Source of the DNA: Rhodobacterales bacterium LSUCC0387
GTDB taxonomy: Bacteria; Pseudomonadota; Alphaproteobacteria; Rhodobacterales; Rhodobacteraceae
Direction of reading: 5' to 3'
DNA: 64,000 nt
Assembly: GCA_015689775.1 (NCBI GenBank)
Contig: WVSR01000003.1
Span: 62,001 to 126,000, forward strand
Shown here: positions 8,578 through 18,218 of the stretch, piece by piece
How positions within the stretch are numbered: the first letter of the stretch is position 1
How the letters are laid out: every line of letters begins with the position of its first letter
Notes under the pieces: model-generated
What the model saw: the letters and a program-made list of their open reading frames with translations, nothing else
The model's database searches: none
What the model was told of the DNA's origin: nothing
Position numbers and translations under genes: made by a program

Positions 8578-9870
8578 ATGCATGACATTCGCGCCATTCG
8601 TGAAAACCCCGCACAATTTGACGCCAACCTTGCGCGCCGCAGTCTCGCGACACTGTCTGCGGAAATTCTGGCGTTGGACGAAGCACGGCGCGCCTGCATC
8701 ACGGCATCCGAGGCGGCGCAGGCCGAACGCAATGCCGCATCAAAAGATGTGGGGGCGGCCAAGGCCCGCGGTGATGAAGCCGAATTCGAGCGCCTGCGCG
8801 CCCTTGTTGCAGAAAAGAAAGACGAGATTGCCCGCCTTGAGGATGAGGCCAAGACCCGTGATGCGGCTTTGCGCGATATGCTGGCCACGATCCCCAATGC
8901 GCCCGCCGCTGATGTGCCAGATGGGGCGGATGAAAATGACAATTTGGAATTGCACAAATGGGGCACCCCGCGCAGCTTTGATTTCAAACCTGTAGAGCAT
9001 TTTGAATTGTCCTCTGTTGCGCCAAGCATGGATTTTGAGACAGCCGCAAAACTGTCAGGCGCGCGCTTTGTGATGCTTGGGGGTGCAGTGGCACGGATCC
9101 ACCGCGCCTTGGCGCAATTCATGCTCGACACCCATGTTGATCAAAACGGCCTGACCGAAATGAACGGCCCTGTTCTTGTGCGCCCCGAAACGATGTTCGG
9201 CACGGGCCAATTGCCGAAATTCGGCGAAGACAGTTATGAAACCACCAATGGCTGGTGGATGATCCCAACCTCCGAAGTGACGCTGACCAATATCGTCTCA
9301 GGCGAAATTGTGGAGGAGGCCGCATTGCCAATGCGCTATACCGCGCATTCTCTGTGTTTTCGGTCTGAGGCAGGCAGCGCAGGGCGCGATACGGCGGGAA
9401 TGCTGCGTCAGCACCAGTTCGAAAAAGTTGAAATGGTTTCGATCACGCATCCCGATCACTCGGATGATGAACAAAAGCGGATGTTGCGCTGTGCTGAGGG
9501 CATTTTAGAGGCGCTCAATATTCCCTATCGCACCGTCACGCTCTGCACGGGCGATATGGGCTTTGGCGCGGTGCGCACCTTTGACATTGAAGCATGGCTT
9601 CCGGGTCAGGATTGCTATCGCGAGATTTCCTCAGTCTCAAGCTGCGGAGATTTCCAAGCACGCCGCATGAATGCGCGCTTCCGCCCGTCAGGCGGCGGCA
9701 AGCCTGAATTTGTGCATACCCTCAACGGCTCTGGCCTTGCGGTTGGGCGCTGTTTGATCGCAGTGCTTGAAAACGGGCAAGAGGCAGATGGCTCCGTCAC
9801 CCTGCCTGCCGCGCTGCACCCCTATTTGGGCGGCAAAACACGGCTTTTGGCGGATGGCACGCTTGGCTAA
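8578..9870 (+). CDS. serS: Serine--tRNA ligase
   Basis: A 430-residue class II synthetase that charges tRNA-Ser. The start at 8578 ([15 protein letters not shown]) matches the conserved N-terminus, although the frame is open upstream. The N-terminal antiparallel coiled coil covers about residues 30-105. Motif 2 is [20 protein letters not shown] and motif 3 is [17 protein letters not shown]. The end overlaps the next gene by 17 bp. Confidence 0.97.
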   Translation: MHDIRAIRENPAQFDANLARRSLATLSAEILALDEARRACITASEAAQAERNAASKDVGAAKARGDEAEFERLRALVAEKKDEIARLEDEAKTRDAALRDMLATIPNAPAADVPDGADENDNLELHKWGTPRSFDFKPVEHFELSSVAPSMDFETAAKLSGARFVMLGGAVARIHRALAQFMLDTHVDQNGLTEMNGPVLVRPETMFGTGQLPKFGEDSYETTNGWWMIPTSEVTLTNIVSGEIVEEAALPMRYTAHSLCFRSEAGSAGRDTAGMLRQHQFEKVEMVSITHPDHSDDEQKRMLRCAEGILEALNIPYRTVTLCTGDMGFGAVRTFDIEAWLPGQDCYREISSVSSCGDFQARRMNARFRPSGGGKPEFVHTLNGSGLAVGRCLIAVLENGQEADGSVTLPAALHPYLGGKTRLLADGTLG

Positions 9871-10579
9871 CTCTGGCCTAAACCCCACAACATTGCGTGC
9901 CGCTGTCACGCTGGTCTTGGTTTTGGCATTTGCAGGCGCGCCGCTTTTAACGGCGCCTTTCACAGGATTTGACCCTGCAACCCTGCCCTATGATGTCAGC
10001 ACCCCGCCTGTGCAGCCCGCGGGCTATGCCTTTGCGATTTGGGGGGTCATTTACCTGTGGCTGATTGCAAGCGCGGGCTATGGGCTGTGGCGCCATGCCA
10101 ACAATCCAAACTGGGATGCCATGCGCTGGCCCCTGATCGTTAGCGCAGGCATTGGCGCAATCTGGATTGAGGTGGCGCTGCGCAGTCCGATTTGGGCCAC
10201 GATCCTTATCTTCGTCATGCTGATCACCGCCGTTCTGGCCTGTTTGCGCGCACCAATAAGCCCAACCTCATGGGCGCGGGCGCCTTTGGGCCTATACGCG
10301 GGGTGGCTCTCGGCTGCGGGGTTTGTGGCGCTTGCAACAACCTTAACGGGCTTTGGCATAATGCCCCGCGAGATCGCAGGTTGGGCGGGTCTTTTGGGGG
10401 CGCTTGCAACCGCCTCCGCCTTGACCACGCGGCTCAGGGTCATCACATATCCGATTGCCGTGATCTGGGCCTTGGTTGGCGTGATTGTCTCGCAATGGCA
10501 AAGTGATCCATCACTGAGCCTAGCCGCTGTTGGCGGGATCGCCGCCCTCGCCTATCAAGAGATCCGTGCCCGCGTGTGA
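9854..10579 (+). CDS. TspO/MBR-like (tryptophan-rich sensory type) membrane protein
   Basis: About 241 residues and six to seven predicted membrane segments, with tryptophans at the membrane edges: [14 protein letters not shown], then repeated W-rich helices. The fold resembles TspO/MBR proteins annotated as tryptophan-rich sensory proteins, but it is longer than classic TspO (about 160 residues), so the assignment is moderate. The ATG at 9854 lies inside the end of serS, suggesting coupling. Ligand and function are not evident. Confidence 0.6.
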   Translation: MARLANSGLNPTTLRAAVTLVLVLAFAGAPLLTAPFTGFDPATLPYDVSTPPVQPAGYAFAIWGVIYLWLIASAGYGLWRHANNPNWDAMRWPLIVSAGIGAIWIEVALRSPIWATILIFVMLITAVLACLRAPISPTSWARAPLGLYAGWLSAAGFVALATTLTGFGIMPREIAGWAGLLGALATASALTTRLRVITYPIAVIWALVGVIVSQWQSDPSLSLAAVGGIAALAYQEIRARV

Positions 10580-10643
10580 GGCTTGCGCGCAATCTTGCAA
10601 ATTGGCAAAATAGGGTTTGCAAAGCCAACCAAGGGGCAGATCC

Positions 10644-12056
10644 ATGCGCGCGAATGGCCAAGATACACGCAAGCTCTACGTGGGCGCGAAATTGCGCGAA
10701 TTGCGTCAAAGGCTTGAGCTGACGCAGAAGGACTTCGCGGCCAAGCTTGGCATTTCCTTGCCCTATCTGAACCAAATGGAAAACAACAACCGCCCGCTTT
10801 CGACTGTGGTTGTTTTGGCCTTGGCGCAGGAATTTGGTTTTGATGTGACTGAACTGACCTCGGGCGATGCGGAACGCCTGATCTCTGATATGCGCGAGGC
10901 ATTGGCAGACCCCGTTTTCACCGATGGCCAACCTGCGCTGACCGATCTGAGGCTGGCCGCCTCAAACGCGCCCGCGCTTGCCCGTAGTTTTCTATCCCTG
11001 CATCGCGCCTATCGTCAGGCGCAAGAGCGCCTCGCCTCCTTGGATGAGGCTTTGGGGCGCGATGGCAGCGGCGCTGCCCCCTCGCCTTGGGAGGAGGTGC
11101 GGGATTTCTTTCATTATTGCGACAATTACATTGATGCGGTGGATCGCGCCGCCGAACGTTTTGCCGCGAAGGCGCAAGGGGACTTGGCCGCTCATACCGA
11201 GGCCATGTTGGCCGCGCAAGGCGTCACAATTCGGCGCGCGACAGATCAGGGGTTGCGCCGTTATGACACCGAAACGCGCATTCTGACGCTGTCGCCACGC
11301 GCCGCACCCGAAACACAGCGCTTTCAATTGCTGCATCAATACGCGCTTTTGGGGCAGGCGCAGTTGTTGGACGCAACGCTTGATTTCGCGCGTTTCCAAT
11401 CGGAGACAGCCCGCGCAATTGCCCAAGTCGGCATGGCGAATTATTTCGCGGGTGCTGTGTTAATGCCCTATGCACGTTTTGCCGAGGCCGCACGCACCAC
11501 CCGCCATGATCTGGAGCGTCTGTCGATCCAGTTTGGCGCTTCGATTGAACAAGTTGCCCATCGTCTGGCGACCCTACAAAGACCGGGGGCCAAGGGGGTG
11601 CCGTTTTTCTTTACCCGTGTTGATCAGGCTGGCACAATCACCAAGCGCCATTCTGCGACACGCTTTCAATTCGCGCGCTTTGGCGGGGCTTGCCCTTTGT
11701 GGAATGTCCATCAGGCTTTTGAAACACCTACCCAATTCTTGCGCCAATTGGCTGAAACGCCTGACGGGGTGCGCTATTTCATTTTGGCGCGGGATGTTTC
11801 GAAATCAGGCGGGGCATGGGGCGCACCGCTGCGCCGCTTTGCGATCTCTCTGGGCTGTGAGGTCAAACATGCCAAGGAATTGATCTATGCCGATGGTATG
11901 CCCTTGGATGATGATGGGGCCTATCAGCCCATCGGGATTTCTTGCCGCATTTGCGAACGGCAAAATTGTCACCAACGCTCTGTACCTCCTCTCGAAGGAA
12001 AACTGCGCGTTGATCCGCATGAACGCGGCACACTGCCCTATCGGCTCGAAACTTAG
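10644..12056 (+). CDS. XRE-family regulator with short-chain acyl-CoA sensing domain (ScfR/PccR type)
   Basis: A 470-residue regulator. A helix-turn-helix spans about residues 10-65 (LRELRQRLELTQKDFAAKLG, then SLPYLNQMENNNRPLS). A long central domain follows, then a C-terminal region with the cysteine motif CRICERQNCHQR. This architecture matches the short-chain fatty acyl-CoA regulator family, which in Rhodobacterales controls propionyl-CoA or acetyl-CoA assimilation genes. The ATG at 10644 is preceded by AAGGGGCAG. No target gene is adjacent, although meaB (propionate pathway) occurs at 53039. Confidence 0.82.
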   Translation: MRANGQDTRKLYVGAKLRELRQRLELTQKDFAAKLGISLPYLNQMENNNRPLSTVVVLALAQEFGFDVTELTSGDAERLISDMREALADPVFTDGQPALTDLRLAASNAPALARSFLSLHRAYRQAQERLASLDEALGRDGSGAAPSPWEEVRDFFHYCDNYIDAVDRAAERFAAKAQGDLAAHTEAMLAAQGVTIRRATDQGLRRYDTETRILTLSPRAAPETQRFQLLHQYALLGQAQLLDATLDFARFQSETARAIAQVGMANYFAGAVLMPYARFAEAARTTRHDLERLSIQFGASIEQVAHRLATLQRPGAKGVPFFFTRVDQAGTITKRHSATRFQFARFGGACPLWNVHQAFETPTQFLRQLAETPDGVRYFILARDVSKSGGAWGAPLRRFAISLGCEVKHAKELIYADGMPLDDDGAYQPIGISCRICERQNCHQRSVPPLEGKLRVDPHERGTLPYRLET

Positions 12057-12127
12057 ACCATGCAGAATTGACGCCTGACCACCCTAGGATATAGGGTTTC
12101 CACAACGTAGTGACGGAGATGACATCC

Positions 12128-12583
12128 ATGGAATTAGCAGCCTCTCGGATTTTGAACGCAGACCGCGCAACCGTTTGGGCGGCGCTGAATTCCGCCGAGG
12201 TGCTCAAGGCCTGTATCCCAGGATGCGAGGAATTGACAGGCAGCCCTGAGAAAGGCTTCGCCGCCACAGTCAAACAAAAGGTTGGACCTGTTTCAGCAAC
12301 CTTTAAGGGCGAGGTCACGCTTTCCAACATTGTCCCGCTTGAAAGCTACACAATCACAGGCGAAGGCAAAGGCGGTGTCGCGGGCTTTGCCAAAGGGGGC
12401 GCGAAAGTGGCCTTGTCAAATGCCGAGGGCGGTGGCACCGAACTGGCTTATGAGGTTGAGGCCAAAGTTGGCGGTAAAATCGCGCAACTTGGCTCTCGCT
12501 TGATTGATAGCTTTGCCGCCAAAATGGCTGATCAATTCTTTGAACGGTTTCAGGCGCAGGTCGAAGGCACTACCGAGGGCTAA
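12128..12583 (+). CDS. CoxG-like SRPBCC-family protein (CO dehydrogenase subunit G family)
   Basis: A 151-residue START/SRPBCC-fold protein. MELAASRILNADRATVWAAL and the VLKACIPGCEEL motif are diagnostic of the CoxG family, which helps assemble or anchor molybdenum hydroxylases at the membrane. The ATG at 12128 gives the conserved MEL start with GGAG nine bases upstream; two earlier in-frame starts fit less well. No coxMSL genes are adjacent; a lone CoxL-like gene lies 44 kb away at 56525. Confidence 0.85.
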   Translation: MELAASRILNADRATVWAALNSAEVLKACIPGCEELTGSPEKGFAATVKQKVGPVSATFKGEVTLSNIVPLESYTITGEGKGGVAGFAKGGAKVALSNAEGGGTELAYEVEAKVGGKIAQLGSRLIDSFAAKMADQFFERFQAQVEGTTEG

Positions 12584-12586
12584 GAA

Positions 12587-12613
12587 GGGGGGCCTATTAA
12601 GGCCCGCCCCCCC
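12587..12613. terminator. GC-rich terminator between convergent genes
   Basis: GGGGGGCC (12587-12594), loop TATTAA, then GGCCCGCCCCCC followed by AAATTTT. It lies between the ends of the CoxG-like gene (plus) and the DUF465 gene (minus) and may serve both. Confidence 0.6.
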
Positions 12614-12630
12614 AAATTTTCAATCTGCGA

Positions 12631-12870
12631 TTACGCCGCCGCCAACATGGCGGCGATTTCGTCTTTGAGACGCATCCGCTCCTTGCGCAGCGCCATTTCC
12701 GCCAGTTCTTCCAAGGGCTCAAGACCTGTGTCGGTACGATGCACGGCGGGGTTTACCTCGTGATAGTCAGCCGCCATTTTTGTAAAATGCACGTTTTGGG
12801 CTTTCAGCTTATGGATTTTCTCAGCATCCTGCAGGAAATCTTCGGCCAGTTCATGCGGGGTGCTCGACAT
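12631..12870 (-). CDS. YdcH/DUF465 family protein
   Basis: A 79-residue, highly charged, largely helical protein: MSSTPHELAEDFLQDAEKIH at the start, HFTKMAADYHEVNPAVHR in the middle and LRKERMRLKDEIAAML at the end, typical of DUF465. The ATG at 12870 fits the family start; an in-frame start at 12900 would add a non-conserved extension. Function is unknown; members are small cytoplasmic helical-hairpin proteins. Confidence 0.8.
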   Translation of the reverse strand: MSSTPHELAEDFLQDAEKIHKLKAQNVHFTKMAADYHEVNPAVHRTDTGLEPLEELAEMALRKERMRLKDEIAAMLAAA

Positions 12871-13011
12871 CAGTTTACGTCCTTTTACCATTACAGTCAC
12901 GCCCCATCTAAATCCTCAGATAGGCAGCGGTCTTTGCGCTAAACCAAATGATTGCACTTTGCATGCGCCACGGCTTGGCGCTAGGGTTTTGGCATATAAC
13001 GGAGGGACAGA

Positions 13012-13980
13012 ATGGAACATTACGTCAATTGGGGCATTTTGGGCGCATCCAATTTTGCACTAAACGAGATGGCACCTGCACTGCATCTGGCGGGTCGTGG
13101 GCGTTTGGCGGGAATTGCCACGCGCGATGTCAGCAAGGCCGCGCCCTTCACACGAATCGCTCCTGACCTAAACGTGCATGACAGCTATGACGCGCTCTTG
13201 GCGGATCCGATGATTGATGCGGTCTATATTCCGCTGCCCCATACGATGCATGTTGAATGGGGGATGAAAGCCCTCCAAGCGGGCAAGCATGTTTTGGTTG
13301 AAAAACCAACCGCAATGACCGCGCCCGACATCCGACCTTTGATCCAAGCCCGCGATAAATCAGGTCTGGTTGCAAGTGAGGCCTTTATGATCGTGCATCA
13401 CCCGCAATGGCAAATGGCCCGAGAGATTATTGCATCGGGTCAATTGGGGCAGGTGCAGCGCGTGCGTACAGCCTTCACCTATAACAATGCGGCCGATACC
13501 CAGAACATCCGCAACAAGGCGGCCATGGGTGGTGGGTCATTGCCCGATATCGGGGTTTACACCATCGGCTCGACCCGTTTTGCAACAGGTGGAACCTTGC
13601 GCGAGATTTATGATGCGAAAATCGAATATGAGGGCGATTGCGAAGTTACCGCAGAGGCGCGTGCAGGCTTTGACGGGTTTGATGCGCAATGGCTCACCTC
13701 AATGCGGATGCACCCGTTCCAAGAGGTGACCTTCCACGGCAGCGATGGGGTTTTGCGCATGCCTACCCCCTATAATGCAGGCGTGTTCGACCAAGCCCGC
13801 GTTGTGATTGAAACAGGTATGGAGCGGCGCGAAATCCGCTTTCCCAAGGTCAATCAATATGTGTTGCAGGTGGAAAATCTAAATGCGGCCATTCTGGATG
13901 GCGCCGTGCTCAAATGGCGGCTTGAGGATGCGGTAGAAACTCAAGAAACGATTGACGCAATCCGCGCCAAGGCGGAGTGA
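13012..13980 (+). CDS. Gfo/Idh/MocA-family NAD(P)-dependent oxidoreductase
   Basis: A 322-residue dehydrogenase. The N-terminal Rossmann fold starts WGILGASNFALNEMAPAL, with VYIPLPHTMHVEWGMKAL and the HVLVEKPTAMT motif carrying the conserved lysine. The C-terminal alpha/beta domain includes GGGSLPDIGVYTIGSTRFA. It likely oxidises a sugar or cyclitol, but no sugar-transport or pathway genes are adjacent, so the substrate is unknown. GGAGGGACAG precedes the ATG. Confidence 0.87.
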   Translation: MEHYVNWGILGASNFALNEMAPALHLAGRGRLAGIATRDVSKAAPFTRIAPDLNVHDSYDALLADPMIDAVYIPLPHTMHVEWGMKALQAGKHVLVEKPTAMTAPDIRPLIQARDKSGLVASEAFMIVHHPQWQMAREIIASGQLGQVQRVRTAFTYNNAADTQNIRNKAAMGGGSLPDIGVYTIGSTRFATGGTLREIYDAKIEYEGDCEVTAEARAGFDGFDAQWLTSMRMHPFQEVTFHGSDGVLRMPTPYNAGVFDQARVVIETGMERREIRFPKVNQYVLQVENLNAAILDGAVLKWRLEDAVETQETIDAIRAKAE

Positions 13981-14020
13981 GAAAAAAGAGGCCAGGCATC
14001 CGCGCGGCCCCTTTTTCTTT
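13981..14020. terminator. Probable bidirectional terminator
   Basis: An A-rich run and GAGGCC are followed, after a 12-base loop, by GGCCCC and a T-rich run. It sits between the convergent dehydrogenase and pepF genes. The stem has mismatches, but both strands end in U-rich tails. Confidence 0.55.
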
Positions 14021-14038
14021 GGCTGTCGTGGCGCAGGG

Positions 14039-15862
14039 TTATTCCATCGCCTCTAGCTCATCAATCATGCTTTCGATCATCGACAGGCCTTTGTCCCAAA
14101 ACGCAGGGTCGGAGGCATCAAGCCCAAAGGGCGCAAGCAGTTCTTTGTGATGCTTTGACCCGCCTGCCTTCAGCATATCAAAATACTTCTCCTCGAACCC
14201 GTCTTGGCCCTCCTCATAGGCCGCATACAGTGCGTTCACCAACCCATCGCCAAAAGCGTAGGCGTATACGTAGAAGGGCGAATGCACGAAATGCGGGATA
14301 TAGGCCCAGAAGGTTTCATAACCTTCCATGAAGTTAAACACCGGCCCAAGGCTTTCGGCTTGGACGCTCATCCAAAGTGCGTTGATATCGTCAGGGGTCA
14401 ACTCCCCCTCGCGCCGTGCCGCATGGAGTTTGCATTCAAAATCATAAAACGCAATCTGCCGCACGACTGTATTGATCATGTCCTCAACCTTACCCGCCAA
14501 CATAACCTTGCGCGCAGCTTGATCTTTGGCCTCAGACAACATTCTGCGGAAGGTCAGCATCTCACCAAAAACACTTGCCGTCTCCGCCAAGGTCAAAGGC
14601 GTGGAGGACAACAATTCCCCCTGCCCTGCCGCAAGGCGCTGATGCACCCCGTGTCCCAATTCATGCGCCAAGGTCATCACATCGCGCGGTTTACCCAGAT
14701 AGTTGAGCATCACATAAGGATGCGCATCTGCCACAGTGGGATGCGCAAAGGCCCCGGGCGCTTTGCCCTCTTTCACCGCCGCGTCAATCCAACCATCGGT
14801 GAAAAACGGCTCAGCCAATTCGGCCATGCGCGGATCAAAGGCCGAATAAGCCTCGCTCACAATACGGCGCGCATCTTGCCATGGCACGATGCGCTCATCC
14901 TCCATCGGCAGGGGCGCGTTGCGATCCCAGACCTCCAATGCCTCAAGACCCAGCCACTTGGCCTTAAGCGCATAATAGCGGTGCGAGAGGCGCGGATAGG
15001 CCGCCACGACCGCGTTGCGCAATGCCTCGACCACCTCAGGCTCGACATGGTTAGCCAAATGCCGCGTCGCCTGCGCGGAGGGCAATTTGCGCCACCGATC
15101 TTCGATCTCTTTTTCTTTTGCCAAAGTGTTATGAACCCGCGCAAACAGGGGCAGCTGCGCAGCGAACCCCTTAACCAGCGCGCGCGCACCCGCCTCGCGC
15201 TTGGCGCGGTTCTGCTCGGATAGGCAATTGAGCGTGGCCTCAATCCCCATCACTTCACCATCGATCTCAAAGCTCATGCCTGCGATGGTTTCATCAAAAA
15301 GCCGATTCCATGCAGCAGCCCCCACGACCGATTGGTCATGCAGAAATTTCTCCATCTCGTCAGACAGCTGATAGGGCTTCATCGCGCGCATCCGATCAAA
15401 GACGGGGCGATACCGCGCCAGATCTGCATTCGCCGCCAACAACGCCTCAAGATGGGCTTCGTCTAAACGGTTGAACTCAAGGCTAAAGAATACCAGCCCA
15501 GTGGTCGCGTTGGTGATCTTGTCCTGACAATCGGACATGAATTTCGCACGCGTGGCATCAGTGGTTTTTTGGTAATAGCGCAAAGCTGCAAAGGACATGA
15601 TGCGCCCTGCCACCATGTCGATCTTTTCATAGCGCAGTACGCAGTCAAGCATGGCCTTGGCATCGAGTTTGGCCAATTTGCCCTCGTAATCTGCGGCAAA
15701 TGCCGCACATTCTTTGGTCAGAAATTCCATATCGCGTTTGAGTTCGGGCGCATCAACCGATGGGTAAAGGTCACTCAAATCCCATTCGGGCAAGTCCGCC
15801 CATGCCCCGCCGCCTGTCTCAGACTGGGCATCGACTTGGCGGGGATCGGTATGATGGGTCAT
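14039..15862 (-). CDS. pepF: Oligoendopeptidase F (M3B metallopeptidase)
   Basis: A 607-residue cytoplasmic zinc peptidase. The HEXXH zinc motif is in TLAHELGHGVHQ (H400, E401, H404), with the third ligand region LAETASVFGE about 25 residues later. The family cleaves short peptides of roughly 7-17 residues. The length is normal. The gene appears to stand alone, with a terminator after it. Antisense open frames inside it are codon-bias shadows. Confidence 0.93.
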   Translation of the reverse strand: MTHHTDPRQVDAQSETGGGAWADLPEWDLSDLYPSVDAPELKRDMEFLTKECAAFAADYEGKLAKLDAKAMLDCVLRYEKIDMVAGRIMSFAALRYYQKTTDATRAKFMSDCQDKITNATTGLVFFSLEFNRLDEAHLEALLAANADLARYRPVFDRMRAMKPYQLSDEMEKFLHDQSVVGAAAWNRLFDETIAGMSFEIDGEVMGIEATLNCLSEQNRAKREAGARALVKGFAAQLPLFARVHNTLAKEKEIEDRWRKLPSAQATRHLANHVEPEVVEALRNAVVAAYPRLSHRYYALKAKWLGLEALEVWDRNAPLPMEDERIVPWQDARRIVSEAYSAFDPRMAELAEPFFTDGWIDAAVKEGKAPGAFAHPTVADAHPYVMLNYLGKPRDVMTLAHELGHGVHQRLAAGQGELLSSTPLTLAETASVFGEMLTFRRMLSEAKDQAARKVMLAGKVEDMINTVVRQIAFYDFECKLHAARREGELTPDDINALWMSVQAESLGPVFNFMEGYETFWAYIPHFVHSPFYVYAYAFGDGLVNALYAAYEEGQDGFEEKYFDMLKAGGSKHHKELLAPFGLDASDPAFWDKGLSMIESMIDELEAME

Positions 15863-15964
15863 GGCACTGCCTTTGATAAACTGCGAAATATCTTTCCCAA
15901 GATATGCGGTGCAAACCCCGCGCCCTCAACCCCTAAGGCGCAGATTCCCCCTGACCATGCCAAG

Positions 15965-16952
15965 TTAAAAGTCAAGATCGACCACAACGGGGAAATGATC
16001 GGATGCCACCAACAACGCTGTGCGCAGATCAAGATCGGCATAGCAGGCGGCATCCTCGAACGGATGCCAGATGCGCCATTGCCGCCGTTTGGCCCGCAAA
16101 TCGGGGCTAACCATGATGTAATCCAATAGCGCTGACAGATAGCGCTTTTCCTCTGGGATATAAAATCGCGCGCTGGTTTGTGTTGCCGCAGTCAGGCTTT
16201 GCAGCGCGCGCGGCATGCGGATCAAACAATTGTTGCGCCTGTGGCAGATCACAGCCCAAAACAATTTCAAGCGAGGAACGCCCAAACAGTTTTCCATATT
16301 CATCCGAACCTGGCCCGTCATTGAAATCGCACATCACAATCAAGGGATCACCTGCTGCCAAATGGCCATCGACATGGGCACGCAACCAGATCGCTTGGGC
16401 CAGTTGTTTGCGCCGATTGGCGATGGCGAGGCGCATCACCTCCTCGGGGCTAGTGGCCCCATGCGGGGCTTTGGATTTCACATGAACACCGATCATGCGT
16501 ACTGCACCTTTGGCGGTTGTCACTGCGACCTCAAGCGGCGGCTTGGAAAAGCCGATCACATCGGTGCGCGCATCGATATCGAGATCAATTCGAAATTTTC
16601 CGTCAAACCGCAGCACGGCCTCGCTTGCCACAGTATCATGGCGCACATCCATCTGATCAGGATCATACAAAAGCGCAATTTGCTGTTTTGTGTCGTTATC
16701 AAACCCTTTGATGGCCTTATGGCAGCGCAACTCAAATCAGGCCGCAAAATTTTCAAGAGCACGCACTGTGTCGCGGGATTTCTTGGTATCTGGGGCTTCG
16801 ATGATCATCACCGCATCGGCATTTAGCGCCATGAAAACCCGCCCTAAGGCCCGCACTTGATCCGCGCGGGTGATCTTGTAGCGCGATGACCATGTGCCAT
16901 CATCCGCAAACAGCGCATCAAACCATTCGACATTGTGGCTGACGAGGCGCAT
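15965..16952 (-). pseudogene. Broken endonuclease/exonuclease/phosphatase-family gene
   Basis: Three segments together make one EEP-family protein of about 325 residues. The N-terminus MRLVSHNVEWFDALF begins at 16952 and runs to an in-frame TGA at 16737-16739. The frame then continues (ELRCHKAIKGFDNDTKQ) through MIGVHVKSKAPHG and VMCDFNDGPGSDEY. It shifts at the CG-dinucleotide tract near 16203-16212, after which the C-terminus TSARFYIPEEKRYLSALLDY and ASDHFPVVVDLDF follows in another frame. The start codon directly abuts the stop of the upstream TerB/J-domain gene. Two independent lesions argue for real decay over a single sequencing error. Confidence 0.85.
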
Positions 16953-17657
16953 CTATCCCCCTTGTCGGGTCTGGGATTTTACAATCTCATCATAGGCGCG
17001 ATTTATTGCCGCCATTTTATGGGCAGCAAGATTAACCGCTTCGGGCGGCACACCGCGGGCCTGCATTTGGTCTGGGTGGTTTTCTCGCACAAGCGCGCGA
17101 TAGCGGCTGCGAATGTCCTCTGCACTGGCCTCAGGGGATATGCCCAATATGGCAAAGGGATCTTGCGGCGCATCAGGGATAAATGTTGCGCGCAGGGCTG
17201 AAAACCGCGCAGGCGAAATTCTAAAGATCTCGGCGACCCGCGCCAAAAATTCATCTTCAGCGGGGTGATAATGACCATCGGCTTGGGCGATATGAAACAG
17301 ACCTGAAAGCAGATCCTCTAAAATTGGTGCGGCGGGTTCAAACATCCGTGCGATGCGGCGCGCGTAATCCTGAAATCCTGCTACATCCTCGCGCGCTAGG
17401 TTGAAAACACGCGCGGCGGCGGCAGTATCGGCCGCAGGAATATGGAACACTTGCCGAAAGGCTGCAACCTCATCACGGGTGACTTGACCATCTGCCTTGG
17501 CCATTTTTGCCCCAAGCGCGATGACTGCGATGGTAAAGGCCACACTGCGCTCGGGCGGACGGCGCAGGCGCTCAAACAGCACCGAGAGACTTTCACCACG
17601 GGCAAGGGCGGATATGGCATCCGATATTTTGGCCCAGATCGACATGGGCTTAGCCAT
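16953..17657 (-). CDS. TerB-domain and J-domain co-chaperone, DjlA-like
   Basis: A 234-residue protein with an N-terminal TerB-like helical domain (about residues 40-140; KMAKADGQVTRDEVAAF and AQADGHYHPAEDEFLARVAE, both with acidic metal-binding turns). The C-terminal J domain (about 165-230) starts DPFAILGISPEASAEDIR and carries the HPD motif in VRENHPDQM. It should stimulate DnaK. Unlike E. coli DjlA, no clear membrane anchor is seen. The TAG stop is immediately followed by the ATG of the broken endonuclease gene. Confidence 0.87.
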   Translation of the reverse strand: MAKPMSIWAKISDAISALARGESLSVLFERLRRPPERSVAFTIAVIALGAKMAKADGQVTRDEVAAFRQVFHIPAADTAAAARVFNLAREDVAGFQDYARRIARMFEPAAPILEDLLSGLFHIAQADGHYHPAEDEFLARVAEIFRISPARFSALRATFIPDAPQDPFAILGISPEASAEDIRSRYRALVRENHPDQMQARGVPPEAVNLAAHKMAAINRAYDEIVKSQTRQGG

Positions 17658-17705
17658 AGCTTATTTGGCAGGGCTTGTCAGAGTTTTTTGGGCTTTTGGC
17701 GCCAC

Positions 17706-18185
17706 TCAAATATCTTTTTGCATCAAGACCAGATCGTGCCAGCGTTCAAATTTCCACCCCATGCGCGGCATCCGCCCCGTTTCGGTATATCCCATGGCCT
17801 TGTGGAATTTCTGCGCGATGTCATTTTCGCTACCAATGCCTGCCACAAAACGCGTAATCCCTGCCTTTCGCCCCTCGCCTTCAAGCGCCGATAGGAGGCG
17901 GGGGCCAAGCCCGCGTGCGCGCGCCGATGGGGCCATTAAGATCGTATGTTCTGCGATGAACCTATAACCATCCCCTCCGCGAAACGGGCCAAACCGCGCG
18001 AACCCAATGACCCGCGCGCCTTCAACCATAACAAGCGCGCATTGATCGGTGAGAATATGTTCCACATCTTCAACCGTCTTGAGCGTGCTTGTGAACGTAT
18101 AGGTCGTGTCACGGATCACATGGTTCCAGATCTCAAGGATCGAAGAAATATGTGCGGCACGGGCGGGACAAATTTCTGGGGTCAT
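17706..18185 (-). CDS. GNAT N-acetyltransferase, phosphinothricin-acetyltransferase-like
   Basis: A 159-residue acetyl-CoA-dependent acyltransferase. It shows ILEIWNHVIRDTTYTFTS near the N-terminus (the PAT-like substrate loop), an acetyl-CoA-binding stretch at SARARGLGPRLLSALEGEGR and GSENDIAQKFHKAMGYTETG near the end. The family acetylates small amines such as phosphinothricin, methionine sulfone or other amino acid analogues. The substrate is not decided. Confidence 0.85.
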   Translation of the reverse strand: MTPEICPARAAHISSILEIWNHVIRDTTYTFTSTLKTVEDVEHILTDQCALVMVEGARVIGFARFGPFRGGDGYRFIAEHTILMAPSARARGLGPRLLSALEGEGRKAGITRFVAGIGSENDIAQKFHKAMGYTETGRMPRMGWKFERWHDLVLMQKDI

Positions 18186-18218
18186 TTTGGAGGTGTCAAT
18201 TGTTGAGAGAACCAGAAT

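Noticed and set aside
8442-9131. A 229-codon open frame antisense to serS
   Set aside because: Low-complexity Ser/Ala/Arg-rich translation typical of antisense G+C-rich DNA; the sense strand encodes a conserved synthetase.
14204-15223. A 339-codon open frame antisense to pepF
   Set aside because: It has no recognisable family, no ribosome-binding site, and mirrors the codon bias of the well supported oligoendopeptidase gene.
16953-17657. A tellurite-resistance gene on the strength of the TerB domain
   Set aside because: The TerB domain is joined to a C-terminal J domain with HPD motif, which indicates a DjlA-like co-chaperone; no ter operon is nearby.
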